DNA of 64,000 bases, taken from the NCBI GenBank assembly GCA_002304835.1, contig DBPK01000002.1, positions 1 through 64,000 of the forward strand, given 5' to 3'. Below, piece by piece: positions 1-8,801 of this stretch (its first letter is position 1; each line of letters opens with the position of its first letter). The notes beneath the pieces are model-generated. The model was not told the origin of the DNA. It was given only the letters and a program-made list of their open reading frames with translations, and searched no databases. Both the position numbers and the translations under genes were made by a program. The DNA comes from Firmicutes bacterium UBA1422 (GTDB lineage: Bacteria; Bacillota; Clostridia; Peptostreptococcales; Anaerovoracaceae).

Positions 1-47
1 TTCATTCTTAACTTTACAGACCGGAAAAAAAAGAAAGGAGAAACGTT

Positions 48-1430
48 ATGGAGACTTTTGGCTTACTAAGCCTGATCCCGGTTGCAATAATAGTTATACT
101 GGCGCTCTGGACCAAGGATACTTTCATTTCCATTTTGATCGGAGTTCTTTCAGCATTTCTTATTATCGCCCACGGGAATCCGCTTAATGCCTTTAACGGA
201 TTTGTTGATTCGTTGTACACGACTCTGTGCGACGACGGCACCGTTTGGGTGCTGATGCTATGCGGTTTATTTGGCTCGCTGATCAAACTGCTGCAGGAAT
301 CGGGAGGTGTCCTGGGCTTCACCCACCTTGCACAAAAGGTATTGAAGGGAAGGAAATCTTCAATGGTCGGGGCATGGATACTGGGTATTATCGTGTTCGT
401 CGACGATTACCTGAATTGTCTGGCAGTGGGTGCTGCAGTCAGAGATATCACAGACAAAAACAAAGTGTCAAGAGAAATGCTGGCTTATATAGTAAACTCC
501 ACCGGGGTTACAGTTTGCGCAATCATACCCTTTACCACATGGTCAGCATACATGGGAGGCCTGATGAAAAAATCAGGAATGATAGAACAGGGGTCCTCGG
601 TTTTGAGCACATATATCGATACCATACCTTTTGTTCTTTACGGTTGGCTTGCAGTCATATTCGTTCCGCTTTTCTGCCTTAAAATAGTTCCCCTTTTCGG
701 ACCTATGAAAAAGGCTGAAAAAAGAGCTCTTGAGACCGGTGAAGTTTTCTCAAAAGAGGCAAAAGAGGCTCTGGTGGAACTTCCCGATGAAGAAACAAAA
801 TTCGAGGGCAAGAGCTGCCGTGCCATCAACTTCCTGGCTCCGATAATCCTTGTGGCCATACTGACTATCACCACCGAGGATATTCTGATAGGGCTCTTCG
901 CAGGCATAGGACTTTCCTTTGTTATGTACATACCCCAAAGACTTATGTCGGTAAAAAAATTCTTCAACTATATACTTGACGGTCTTGTGGACATGTTCCC
1001 GCTGCTGATACTTATCATAGTTTCATACTGTCTGATAGATGCCAACGACCAGATGGGACTTATTGACTTTGTAACTGGCGCGGCCCTTGATACGGTCACA
1101 CCGGCACTGCTTCCGGTGACCATATTTGTTGTTATCGGACTTTTGTCCTTTGCAGCAGGCAGCTTCTGGGGACTGGCAGCAATAGCATTCCCCATAGTTG
1201 TTCCTCTGGCAGATGCCCTTGGCTCAAATCCACTGTTATGTGCAGGAGCTTTGATCTCGGCAGTCTGCTTCGGCGGACATATCTGTATCTACTCGGATAC
1301 TGTAATACTTACAGCTGCTTCCACCCAGACAACACCTGCAGAATACTTCAGAACATCCGGTCCTCTGGTTGCAGTTCCTGCCATACTTGCAGTGATCCTG
1401 TTTACCGTATTCGGATTCATCATGTCGTAG
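48..1430 (+). CDS. NhaC-family Na+/H+ (or amino acid/H+) antiporter
   Basis: A 460-residue polytopic membrane protein made of about a dozen hydrophobic segments, matching the NhaC/antiporter superfamily in length and in the acidic membrane motif IVFVDDYLNC near residues 117-126. Members exchange Na+ or an organic substrate against protons at the cytoplasmic membrane. The start is set by AAAGGAG seven bases before ATG. A perfect palindromic terminator follows the stop. It converges on a saccharopine-dehydrogenase-like gene about 6 kb from the lysine operon. NhaC-type carriers are often found beside amino acid fermentation genes, so lysine or another amino acid is a possible substrate; this is inference. 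Family assignment is firm, substrate is open. Confidence 0.85.
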   Translation: METFGLLSLIPVAIIVILALWTKDTFISILIGVLSAFLIIAHGNPLNAFNGFVDSLYTTLCDDGTVWVLMLCGLFGSLIKLLQESGGVLGFTHLAQKVLKGRKSSMVGAWILGIIVFVDDYLNCLAVGAAVRDITDKNKVSREMLAYIVNSTGVTVCAIIPFTTWSAYMGGLMKKSGMIEQGSSVLSTYIDTIPFVLYGWLAVIFVPLFCLKIVPLFGPMKKAEKRALETGEVFSKEAKEALVELPDEETKFEGKSCRAINFLAPIILVAILTITTEDILIGLFAGIGLSFVMYIPQRLMSVKKFFNYILDGLVDMFPLLILIIVSYCLIDANDQMGLIDFVTGAALDTVTPALLPVTIFVVIGLLSFAAGSFWGLAAIAFPIVVPLADALGSNPLLCAGALISAVCFGGHICIYSDTVILTAASTQTTPAEYFRTSGPLVAVPAILAVILFTVFGFIMS

Positions 1431-1445
1431 TTTGAACGGCAACCA

Positions 1446-1480
1446 AAACAGCCACCCTTAAGGGTGGCTGTTTTTTCTAT
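1446..1480 (+). terminator. Rho-independent terminator after the NhaC gene
   Basis: A perfect 30-base palindrome (arms AAAACAGCCACCCTT and its complement) lies 15 bases after the antiporter stop and runs into T6. The T run is better on the plus side, but the symmetry could also stop minus-strand transcription from the saccharopine-dehydrogenase-like gene. Confidence 0.9.
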
Positions 1481-1538
1481 TATTTTATTTAGGTCAGGCA
1501 GTCTTTCAGTTCATTGAAACTTGTTCTTCCAACAGACT

Positions 1539-2810
1539 CTATTTTACTGCTTCTTGAAATGCTTTTTCGTTCAGGTGATCGGAATACTCTGAATCCATTT
1601 CTCTTATCCCTGCCGGGAACTCGTACTTGGCAAGTCTTTCTACGAACGGATCCGGATCGAAGCTTTCGGGTCCATATACACCTTCCAGCTTCCAGATGCC
1701 CTTTGCGATAAGTTCAAGAGCGATAACAGGACCCACTGCAGTCTGAGCAACAACTGCGTTTGTTGTGTACTTTTTGATGCAGTCCTGATTGTCAGCTACC
1801 TGATACAGATAAACCGATCTCTTCATTCCGTCTTTTGTGCCGGTCACCCATGTGCCCGCACAGCCCTTGCCTTCCATTCTCATGGTGGCTTCCACAGGGC
1901 TGGGTATTACTTTTACCAGAAAATCTCTGGGTGTTATTTCACTGTCGCCGACTTTTATTTTCTTTGTTTTTTCTGAAAGGCCCAGATCCTTCAGATAAAG
2001 CAGCATATCCCTTGTTTCCTTGGGAACGCCGTATTTGAATGTAACTCTGTTGCAGTCTATTACTCTGGGTACCAGAAGAACCTCTTCATGCTCAACGTTT
2101 ATTACTTCAACATCGCCTATGCCTCCGGGGAAATTGAACATTTCAGGTTCGGAAAAGTTCTCTGTGCAGAAGAAGCCCTTGCCCTTTTCCCATACAACGG
2201 GAGGATTGAGGCACTCTTCTATTGTGGTCCATACTGAGAATCCGAAATAACCCACGTCTTCGCCGTCATAGTTATCTCCGTCACGAACGTTAACTTCATC
2301 GATCTCGTCAAAGAGATGTTTGTCTGCGAACCTGGCAAATACATCTGCCATACCGGGCTCAACGCCCATGCCCAGAAGTGCCATGTTACCGGCTTTCTTC
2401 CAGTCTTCATGCCTGTCGAACTGATAATCTCCCAGCTTTATATTTGCTTTTTCGAAGGGTTTGTCCGGATCAGGTGTGGAAAGGGTCATTGCAGCATCCA
2501 TATACATGGATCCTGTCTTAAGGCATGTATCGAATATGCATTCATTGAACTCAGGCTCTACTGCGTTCATGGTCATATCGATCTCGTGTTTCTTGATTAT
2601 TTCTTCGATATTTGCGGAATCTCTTGCATTCACCTTTTCTGCAACAAATATGCCTCCGCCGCAGATCTTGTCTGCTACTTCCTTGGCTCTGTCAAAGTTG
2701 TAATCTGCCATAACGACTTTTTCTGCCCAGTCGATCTCCTTGCCCATTCTTTTGATGATGGTGGCTATGGATGTGCCCACGCCGCCAGCTCCGATAATAA
2801 GTATTTTCAT
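1539..2810 (-). CDS. Saccharopine dehydrogenase-like oxidoreductase
   Basis: A 423-residue protein with an N-terminal Rossmann fold (MKILIIGAGGVGTSIA) and the layout of the saccharopine dehydrogenase / carboxynorspermidine synthase family. Relatives make or break a secondary amine between an amino acid and an oxo-acid or aldehyde using NAD(P). The start at 2810 is chosen because GGAGGT stands just before this ATG; an in-frame ATG 39 bases upstream lacks a site. Carboxynorspermidine synthase is an alternative, but its partner decarboxylase is not seen here. Given the lysine cluster nearby, a role in lysine or a related diamino acid is plausible, but no substrate can be read from the sequence. 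A promoter with an operator-like repeat precedes the gene. Confidence 0.8.
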   Translation of the reverse strand: MKILIIGAGGVGTSIATIIKRMGKEIDWAEKVVMADYNFDRAKEVADKICGGGIFVAEKVNARDSANIEEIIKKHEIDMTMNAVEPEFNECIFDTCLKTGSMYMDAAMTLSTPDPDKPFEKANIKLGDYQFDRHEDWKKAGNMALLGMGVEPGMADVFARFADKHLFDEIDEVNVRDGDNYDGEDVGYFGFSVWTTIEECLNPPVVWEKGKGFFCTENFSEPEMFNFPGGIGDVEVINVEHEEVLLVPRVIDCNRVTFKYGVPKETRDMLLYLKDLGLSEKTKKIKVGDSEITPRDFLVKVIPSPVEATMRMEGKGCAGTWVTGTKDGMKRSVYLYQVADNQDCIKKYTTNAVVAQTAVGPVIALELIAKGIWKLEGVYGPESFDPDPFVERLAKYEFPAGIREMDSEYSDHLNEKAFQEAVK

Positions 2811-2866
2811 ATTTTTACCTCCATTATTTGAACACTTTAATAAGCGCACATTTCCTTTGTGCTTTT

Positions 2867-2894
2867 ATTCTATCACCCCGGTGATAAAATTCAA
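2867..2894 (-). promoter_or_regulatory. Promoter with operator-like inverted repeat
   Basis: On the minus strand TTGAAT and TAGAAT are separated by 16 bases, upstream of the saccharopine-dehydrogenase-like gene. The spacer is almost filled by the inverted repeat TATCACC-CC-GGTGATA (2871-2886, plus-strand reading). A repressor bound there would block RNA polymerase. The adjacent AraC-type regulator is one candidate partner, but AraC proteins usually prefer direct repeats, so the binder is unknown. Confidence 0.45.
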
Positions 2895-2918
2895 TTACGC
2901 ATTTGCTCTTATTGTGTA

Positions 2919-4463
2919 CTATTTTGCGGTTTTCTTGTCAATAAGGATAAGTTCGGCCCCAAAGCCTTTGATAGTGGACCTTACGCTTATGGTATCGGCA
3001 ACATGAAACTCTTCAAATTCAACAACAGGCATGGCAGCCAGCTTCCCTCTCAGTATCTCCCTTGCAGTGTGACTTTTGTCATGTATCCCCGAGCTGTCGA
3101 TTGCCATAAGACAGTTCTGTCTTGATATACGGTATCTGGATATTGTGAAATCCCCGGTCATGCCGGCGCATCTTACCAATATCTCTCCCTCCGCATCATA
3201 AACAGAAAGGCTGTTTATAAGTTCCTCCTTTGATGAGACCGTGCCAAGCTCCCTGCCCAGATCTTGGCTGAAATTATATGTAAGTATTGAAATGGCATTT
3301 ATTTCTCCCTCTTCATCTTTGTTTGCCGAGATGAGATAATTATCTCCAGATGCTATTGTTTTTTCTTTTAGGTTTTTCATCATTATATAGGGTGCTGAGA
3401 CCGGTTTCATGATATCCCTCTCCATAAGTTCATCCATCACACCCTTTCCAAAGATGCCGGAAACTTCTTTGTCTATGTCCAGATCAACTATTATGGGCTT
3501 TATTGCATTCCTGAAGAAATAGTCCCTGTAAAGACCTTTTACCTGCTGTTTGAGCGCCTCTTCGATCTCAGCAGGAGTCGCCCTTCTCATCTTTGCTCCG
3601 CTTTCTCTGCCGCTCACTTTGCCTGTGAATTTTTTTCTGTATTCTGCCGGATGCATATGGAACCATGTCTCAAAGTGTTTGACATAATAACGAACAGCTG
3701 AAAATCCCGTTTCTTCTGCAATGGCACCTATACGCTTGCCTGTGCCCAGAAGCAGTTTCTCCGATTCTTCCACTCTTATGAAATTGAGAAGATCCTGAAA
3801 GCTGAGACCTGTGGCCTCTTTTATGACATGGGAAAGGTAATATATGGAGAGGTGCTCTTTTTCTGCTATCTCTTTGAGAGTCAGTTTTCTGTAGTAGTTG
3901 TCGTACATGTAGTCGGTTATCCTGTTAAGACGACCCGCCAGTATTTTGTTGCCCTTCTTTTTTGCCTCATTCACAAAACGTCCGTCTTCCATTACGAAAT
4001 ACTGAAAATCCGCCTGAAGGCTGGTAATAAGATTGTGGGTGCTTTCTATCACTTTCTGTTCATATCCGAAACCCTTCTCCAGTATATCCATCATTATCTT
4101 GGCCAGGAATTTTCTCAGGATGTCCAGGCTCTCGTCGTCGTCATCTTCCATGTCCGTAACGAAAAAATTGTTTTTTAGGTTTTCATAGTAACGGGAGAAA
4201 TATGTCAGATCCATCTGGAGTAGCATGACCATGTTTTCATGATTTCCTATCCTGCTGAAACTGTGTATCTCCCGGTCATTCAAAGTGAAAATGTCTCCCT
4301 GTTTCAGATCGTAATTATAATATCCGTTCCGCAGCTTTATATGACCTTTAAGAACAAATACCATTTCCAGCTCATCATGGAAATGTATTGGATATTCCTC
4401 TATATCTGCCACCAGTACATTTACCGGCAGCTCGCTTTTGAATGTGATTCTCTCTTTTAACAT
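2919..4463 (-). CDS. AraC-family regulator with extra C-terminal domain
   Basis: A 514-residue regulator. Residues 1-110 form a cupin-type sensor (HFHDELEMVFVLKG). Residues about 175-285 form the two helix-turn-helix motifs of AraC/XylS (LTLKEIAEKEHLSIYYLSHV and the second half ending in HPAEYRKKF). About 230 further residues follow, which is unusual since AraC DNA-binding domains normally end the protein. The tail recalls the beta-rich C-terminal extension of some clostridial AraC proteins whose tail is like glycosyl hydrolase family 39, but is shorter, and that match is tentative. It lies directly upstream of and co-oriented with the saccharopine-dehydrogenase-like gene, which makes that gene a likely target. 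Confidence 0.8.
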   Translation of the reverse strand: MLKERITFKSELPVNVLVADIEEYPIHFHDELEMVFVLKGHIKLRNGYYNYDLKQGDIFTLNDREIHSFSRIGNHENMVMLLQMDLTYFSRYYENLKNNFFVTDMEDDDDESLDILRKFLAKIMMDILEKGFGYEQKVIESTHNLITSLQADFQYFVMEDGRFVNEAKKKGNKILAGRLNRITDYMYDNYYRKLTLKEIAEKEHLSIYYLSHVIKEATGLSFQDLLNFIRVEESEKLLLGTGKRIGAIAEETGFSAVRYYVKHFETWFHMHPAEYRKKFTGKVSGRESGAKMRRATPAEIEEALKQQVKGLYRDYFFRNAIKPIIVDLDIDKEVSGIFGKGVMDELMERDIMKPVSAPYIMMKNLKEKTIASGDNYLISANKDEEGEINAISILTYNFSQDLGRELGTVSSKEELINSLSVYDAEGEILVRCAGMTGDFTISRYRISRQNCLMAIDSSGIHDKSHTAREILRGKLAAMPVVEFEEFHVADTISVRSTIKGFGAELILIDKKTAK

Positions 4464-4564
4464 TTTTGTTTCCGATCCCGACGTTTTATGTCAACCTTTG
4501 TTCGTGCTTCCCTGCTTATAATATCAACAAGCCGAAAGTGTCTGTTTTTCATGTTTTTTGATGT

Positions 4565-4695
4565 TTGTCCACAGGGAATATAAAATCGTATACAATTTTA
4601 TGCACCGTGTCCTGTGGAAAACTATTTTTCTAATAAGTTAGTATTTGCAATACTTTTCTTTGTTTTTTACACCTTTTTCCTTTTCTTTATCCACA
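4565..4695. other. Cluster of DnaA-box-like sequences in AT-rich gap
   Basis: The 532-base gap between the AraC and YjbQ genes is very AT rich and holds no convincing gene. It contains one perfect DnaA box TTATCCACA (4687-4695), TTGTCCACA (4565-4573), TTTTCCACA read on the minus strand (4613-4621) and the weaker TTATGCACC (4599-4607). Several boxes within about 130 bases is more than expected by chance. No dnaA, dnaN or other origin gene is nearby, so a DnaA-titrating or DnaA-reactivating site is likelier than oriC. Confidence 0.35.
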
Positions 4696-4995
4696 GGTTG
4701 TTCTCTTTTTATTTCACCCGTTTGTTTTTGTTCGCACTACCTCATACCGCAAATTAGTACTCTATGTTTTATCATTATACAACAATTAATATTTTTTGGC
4801 ACGCACAATATATTGTTTTTTTGAAATTGTCTGATTATCTTTATGTGGCTTATTATATATGCTAATGCCCTTTCCCGGTTTTTTTGATGGATCATGGACC
4901 CAATATTTAGTTTTCCTTCGATTCCTTGTACTATGTTGTTTGTTGCTGTTGATTCTATTCCCATATATTGCTTACTTCATGCCCATATTTATGCT

Positions 4996-5397
4996 TTACT
5001 GATCTGCAATGATACTGACCCATACTTTTCTGTTTCTGGGGCCATCAAATTCGACAAAATATATCCCCTGCCACGTACCCAGTAAAAGTCTTCCTTTTTC
5101 TATCATCATCTGCTCTGAAAAACCTATCATGCTTGCTTTGAGATGTGCTGCGGAATTGCCTTCCGAATGAAGATAATCATCTTCCCAGGGCACAAGTTTA
5201 TTGATAGCCCTTATAAAGTCTTTTTGGACATCCGGATCTGCATTTTCATTTATAGTTACAGAAGCTGTTGTATGCGGTATGAATACTATGCATGATCCGT
5301 TTTTGATTTCGCTTTCTTTTATTATTTTTTCAATGTCTTTTGTTATATCAAGCATCTGGGTATGGGAACTTGTTTTGACTTCCAATGAATATTTCAT
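4996..5397 (-). CDS. YjbQ/UPF0047 family protein
   Basis: A 133-residue protein of full family length for YjbQ (UPF0047). It shows the conserved block IPHTTASVTINENADPDV near residues 40-58 and the HSEGNSAAHLKASMIG block near 77-92. The family has weak thiamine-phosphate synthase activity in some members and is annotated as secondary thiamine-phosphate synthase enzyme, but its cellular role is not settled. It stands alone on the minus strand, downstream of a gap that also carries the promoter of the divergent AlaX-like gene. No thiamine gene is nearby. Confidence 0.85.
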   Translation of the reverse strand: MKYSLEVKTSSHTQMLDITKDIEKIIKESEIKNGSCIVFIPHTTASVTINENADPDVQKDFIRAINKLVPWEDDYLHSEGNSAAHLKASMIGFSEQMMIEKGRLLLGTWQGIYFVEFDGPRNRKVWVSIIADQ

Positions 5398-5530
5398 AAC
5401 TGTTCTCCGATAATATGGTTTCTTTTTTTATGCCGCCTTATTGGTTGCCGACCCATTTCTTTGTGCATCAATATCTTATTTATTTGTGGGTCATTGCCTA
5501 TTATATCACAAATGTGCTTATCAGTTTTTT

Positions 5531-5578
5531 ATGCTATCCAATTTCTGTGTTATCCAATTTCTATGCTATCCAAAACCC
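5531..5578. repeat. Three tandem 16-bp repeats
   Basis: Three consecutive 16-base units share the core TATCCAA: ATGCTATCCAATTTCT, GTGTTATCCAATTTCT and ATGCTATCCAAAACCC. They lie in the 351-base gap between divergent YjbQ and AlaX-like genes, about 100 bases upstream of a TATAAT box (near 5669) that probably serves the AlaX-like gene. They could be binding sites for a regulator or a replication slippage product. Nothing else in this gap looks like a gene. Confidence 0.5.
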
Positions 5579-5748
5579 TTTTTGAATATGCTGTGATATC
5601 TTAAAACAAATTCCGGCATGTCAGTTGAAAACAATAGATCGTCAACTTTTTTGTTCTATATAGTGTATAATAGTCACAACAAAAGCAGCAGTGATAAATA
5701 TTATATGTCTATGGTTTCCCGGTGTATTCAATTAATAAAGGAGAAAAA

Positions 5749-7071
5749 ATGGAACAAAAAACCATTACACAAAAAATATTTCTGGATGATGTATATAAAA
5801 AGGAACACAGCTCTGTCATAAAAGATGTTTTTTTTGAAGACGGATATCCGGTTTTGATTCTTGGATCAACCATATTTTTCCCCGGAGGCGGAGGACAGTC
5901 CTGTGATCTTGGAGAAATAGAAAACGTTCCTCTTCGCGACGTATTTGAAAAAGATAATGAAATATTTCATGTCCTTGAAAAAACAGAAACTCCATTTTCC
6001 CGGGGGCAGAGCATCCTTTGCCGGCTTGACTGGGCAAGACGTTTCGACAATATGCAGCGTCACTGCGGAGAACATATCCTGTCAGGGGTTTTCTCAAGGG
6101 AGTATGGAGGTGTAAATCGCGGTTTTCACATGGGCAGTGATTATATGACCATAGATATAAGCCTTGAAGAAAAAGATAATGGAAAAGAAAGCGACGATGA
6201 AATCAAGGATCCAAATTCGAGTATGAAAACAGATGGGATCAATTGGGAGATAGCCATGAGGGCTCAGGATCTTGCCAATGAGATAATATGGCAGAACAAG
6301 GATATATCCATACACCTTTTTGCCGATCCTGAAAATGCCAACAGTCTTCCTCTAAGAAAACCTGCTGATTTTGACGAAGATGTAAGTGTAGTTCTCATAG
6401 GAGAAAAAGATGACCCTTCCGACTGTGTCGCCTGCTGCGGCACACATCCTCATTCCTCTTCAGAAGTGGGCCTTATAAAAATATATAAGGTAGAAAAATA
6501 CAAAGGGATGTTCCGCATATATTTTGATGCAGGTGCCAGAGCAATGGCTGATTACAACAAGAAACACAATATAGTAAACGATCTTTGCATCAGACATTCC
6601 GCAGGCACAGAAGACCTTATGGAGAAAATATCTGCATCAGATACCCGTGTCAGGCTGATTAGAGACGAACTCAATACTCTTCGCCATTCGGTGATAACAT
6701 CCCGCATAGAAGAAACGGGCAATATACTGGACAGGCTGGCCAAGGGTGAAGATCCCCTTTGCAAAGGTCCTTTTTCCCTCAAAGGCGACATCCTTGTCTG
6801 CAGATGGAACGATATGAAAACCGATGACCTTCTGAACATCGGAAGGCCCCTTTCAGAAAAGATAAAAAAACTCCTTATTATAGTTTCAAAAAAAGACAAT
6901 ACCCTTCTCTTCTTTTCCGACGGCAATGTGGATTGCAGCAAACTGGTTAGAGAAAATGCCGGCATATACAATGGCAAAGGAGGCGGCAACGCCACCTCCT
7001 CAAGGGCCATATTCCCCAAAGAAGATGATATTGACCTGTTTATCGATCTTGCCGAAAAGCATCTTCGCTAA
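5749..7071 (+). CDS. AlaX-like alanyl-tRNA editing / DHHA1-domain protein
   Basis: A 440-residue protein with the editing module of alanyl-tRNA synthetase. FFPGGGGQ lies near residue 45, the zinc motif HCGEH near residue 105, and a CCGTHPHSS motif near residue 228. A helical linker and a C-terminal DHHA1 region ending in GIYNGKGGGNATSSRA follow. Such free-standing AlaX proteins remove serine or glycine mischarged on tRNA-Ala. The ATG at 5749 is preferred over an upstream in-frame GTG because AAAGGAG sits just before it. An acidic insert (about residues 136-160) separates the two zinc motifs. The gene is monocistronic, with a terminator 40 bases after the stop. Confidence 0.85.
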   Translation: MEQKTITQKIFLDDVYKKEHSSVIKDVFFEDGYPVLILGSTIFFPGGGGQSCDLGEIENVPLRDVFEKDNEIFHVLEKTETPFSRGQSILCRLDWARRFDNMQRHCGEHILSGVFSREYGGVNRGFHMGSDYMTIDISLEEKDNGKESDDEIKDPNSSMKTDGINWEIAMRAQDLANEIIWQNKDISIHLFADPENANSLPLRKPADFDEDVSVVLIGEKDDPSDCVACCGTHPHSSSEVGLIKIYKVEKYKGMFRIYFDAGARAMADYNKKHNIVNDLCIRHSAGTEDLMEKISASDTRVRLIRDELNTLRHSVITSRIEETGNILDRLAKGEDPLCKGPFSLKGDILVCRWNDMKTDDLLNIGRPLSEKIKKLLIIVSKKDNTLLFFSDGNVDCSKLVRENAGIYNGKGGGNATSSRAIFPKEDDIDLFIDLAEKHLR

Positions 7072-7112
7072 AACCCGGCAAAATCTTTTTGACCCATAAA
7101 CTTTGTCATAAT

Positions 7113-7139
7113 GAAAGAGCCGCATACGCGGCTCTTTTC
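7113..7139. terminator. Bidirectional-looking terminator
   Basis: Stem AAAGAGCCGC with complement GCGGCTCTTT around a four-base loop, followed by TTTTC on the plus strand. It lies between the convergent AlaX-like gene and the 3D-domain gene and can serve the former; the A-rich left flank may serve the latter. Confidence 0.85.
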
Positions 7140-7160
7140 GTTTCTTCTTTCTTATTCTTT

Positions 7161-7949
7161 TTACAAGATATATATCGTAACATATCTCTTGCCCCAGCTG
7201 TAACATGCAGCTTTGGAGTTCATATACAGGTCTATTGATCTGCCCTGTATAAATGCTCCGCCTGTGTCTTCCGCCACGGCGGATCCGTAACCCTCGACGT
7301 ACACTTTGGTTCCCAAAGGTATAACATCGGGATCAACAGCTATTGCTCCGACTCTGGCCCTTGTACCTGTGGCGGTAGTACCGCCGCCGGTATAGGCAAA
7401 TGCTCTGACCTTAAACTTTTCTTTGTAGCCTGTTTTGATTATCCTGTTTTCGGGCTTTTTTATGGTGGTCCTTGAAATTTCTTTTTTGGATACTTCTTCG
7501 CCCCTGGAATACAAAACCTCATATGTCAGTCTGTCACGGCCTTCGCTACCTTCCTGCACAACTTTTGTTTCGTTGTACGCAAGATCCGAGTCCTGCTTTT
7601 TGATTGTCTTGTAATCAACAGTTTCCGTTACGGTAATTTCTTTCCTCAGGATCCTTTTGATCACGATTTCTGTTCCGTCCTCTACGACGGAGTCTTCTGC
7701 GGGTGTCACCACATCATCCGGGCCAAAGGGGATGTCCTGCGAATCGATGACCTCACTTACTGTCATCTTTGCTGTTTTCGCATGGATCTCCATATCGTCC
7801 ACGGCGATACTGACTTCCACATGTCCTTTTCCTGCCGGTTCATCAGCTGCCAGTGCTGTTGTTCCGGCTATCATAGCAATGCTGATAATAAGAAGAAACG
7901 CTCGGACGCAGTATTTGAATTTACTGCGCTGTTGTAAGCTGCCAAACAT
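7161..7949 (-). CDS. Exported G5/3D-domain protein (YabE/Rpf-like)
   Basis: A 262-residue secreted or membrane-anchored protein with an N-terminal hydrophobic segment (residues 15-35). A DUF348-type segment (VEVSIAVDDMEIHAKTAKMTVSEVID) follows, then a G5-like region (LRKEITVTETVDYKTI) and a C-terminal 3D domain with the DTGGAFIQGRSIDLYM signature. The 3D domain is related to lytic transglycosylases such as MltA, and YabE-type proteins act on the cell wall. The start at 7949 is chosen because AAGGAG lies before this ATG; a longer frame to 8018 has no site. No c-di-AMP riboswitch, common ahead of such genes, is visible upstream. Confidence 0.85.
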   Translation of the reverse strand: MFGSLQQRSKFKYCVRAFLLIISIAMIAGTTALAADEPAGKGHVEVSIAVDDMEIHAKTAKMTVSEVIDSQDIPFGPDDVVTPAEDSVVEDGTEIVIKRILRKEITVTETVDYKTIKKQDSDLAYNETKVVQEGSEGRDRLTYEVLYSRGEEVSKKEISRTTIKKPENRIIKTGYKEKFKVRAFAYTGGGTTATGTRARVGAIAVDPDVIPLGTKVYVEGYGSAVAEDTGGAFIQGRSIDLYMNSKAACYSWGKRYVTIYIL

Positions 7950-8147
7950 TCTATTCTCCTTTTCATCTGCCACCATAATGGGCTTTCGCCCAAAACAAAA
8001 GTGTGCCGATTGAAACACACTTTATGTTTAAATCATACCACATATCAAAAAAATGTCAAGTTCTGGTAATTATTCAGAAAATTGTTACAGTTGCGTCACT
8101 TTTATTTATGCGACATGTTTTATCGTTATTCTTTTTTGATGTTTTTT

Positions 8148-8801
8148 TTAATCTTGCATTGGCTTAAGATCAGGGCTTATTATAAGTTTGCAGCCGGTGG
8201 CTTCCTTTATCTCATCCAGAGTGAAGTCCGGGTGCAGCTCTTTTAAGACTATCCCTTCATCGGTAACTTCCATTACGCCCATTTCCGTTACGATCATATC
8301 GACTACTTTGATGGCGGTATAGGGAAGAGTACATTCATCCAGTATTTTATGTGCGCCTTTTTGAGTATGGAGCATGGAGATTATTACTTTTTTTGCTCCC
8401 ACCACCAAATCCATTGCACCGCCCATACCTGATACCATTTTGCCGGGAACTATCCAGTTGGCCAGATTTCCGTGTTTGTCCACCTGAAGTGCTCCCAGTA
8501 CTGTGGCATCCACATGACCGCCTCTTATGATACCGAAGGAAGTGGCACTGTCAAAATACATGGCTCCCTTATTAACTGTTACATACTGGGCTCCCGCATT
8601 GATGATATCAACGTCTTCTTTTCCTTCTTCGGCTGCAGGACCCATGCCCATTATGCCGTTCTCCGACTGGAGGATTATATGAACATCGCAGGGAAGATAA
8701 TTTGCGACTTTTGTAGGAAGTCCTATGCCCAGATTGACCACATCTCCGTCTTTCAGTTCTTTGGCTACACGGGTAGCTATCCTTGCCTTTAGATCTGCCA
8801 T
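8148..8801 (-). CDS. atoA: Acetoacetate/butyrate CoA-transferase, beta subunit
   Basis: A 217-residue class I CoA-transferase subunit B with the catalytic glutamate in the SENGIMG motif (residues 46-52) and a GAMDLV motif. With the preceding gene it forms the heterodimer that swaps CoA between acyl-CoA and acetate or acetoacetate. In lysine fermentation the enzyme converts butyryl-CoA and acetoacetate to butyrate and acetoacetyl-CoA. It is the last gene of the kdd-kam operon and overlaps the upstream subunit by 13 bases. Its start has GGAGGTG. The exact acyl donor cannot be read from sequence. Confidence 0.88.
   Translation of the reverse strand: MADLKARIATRVAKELKDGDVVNLGIGLPTKVANYLPCDVHIILQSENGIMGMGPAAEEGKEDVDIINAGAQYVTVNKGAMYFDSATSFGIIRGGHVDATVLGALQVDKHGNLANWIVPGKMVSGMGGAMDLVVGAKKVIISMLHTQKGAHKILDECTLPYTAIKVVDMIVTEMGVMEVTDEGIVLKELHPDFTLDEIKEATGCKLIISPDLKPMQD

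Noticed and set aside
4737..4964. Minus-strand frame of 75 codons starting MGIESTATNNIVQG, vaguely like a transposase tail
   Set aside because: The resemblance is to a short motif only, with no terminal repeats or partner fragment; could be a relic but not supportable.
4464..4995. Chromosomal origin (oriC)
   Set aside because: DnaA-box-like sites are present but dnaA, dnaN, rpmH or gyrase genes are not, and no AT-rich 13-mer array was recognised.
8019..8147. c-di-AMP (ydaO) riboswitch ahead of the 3D-domain gene
   Set aside because: The region is short, AT-rich and lacks the conserved motifs of that class.
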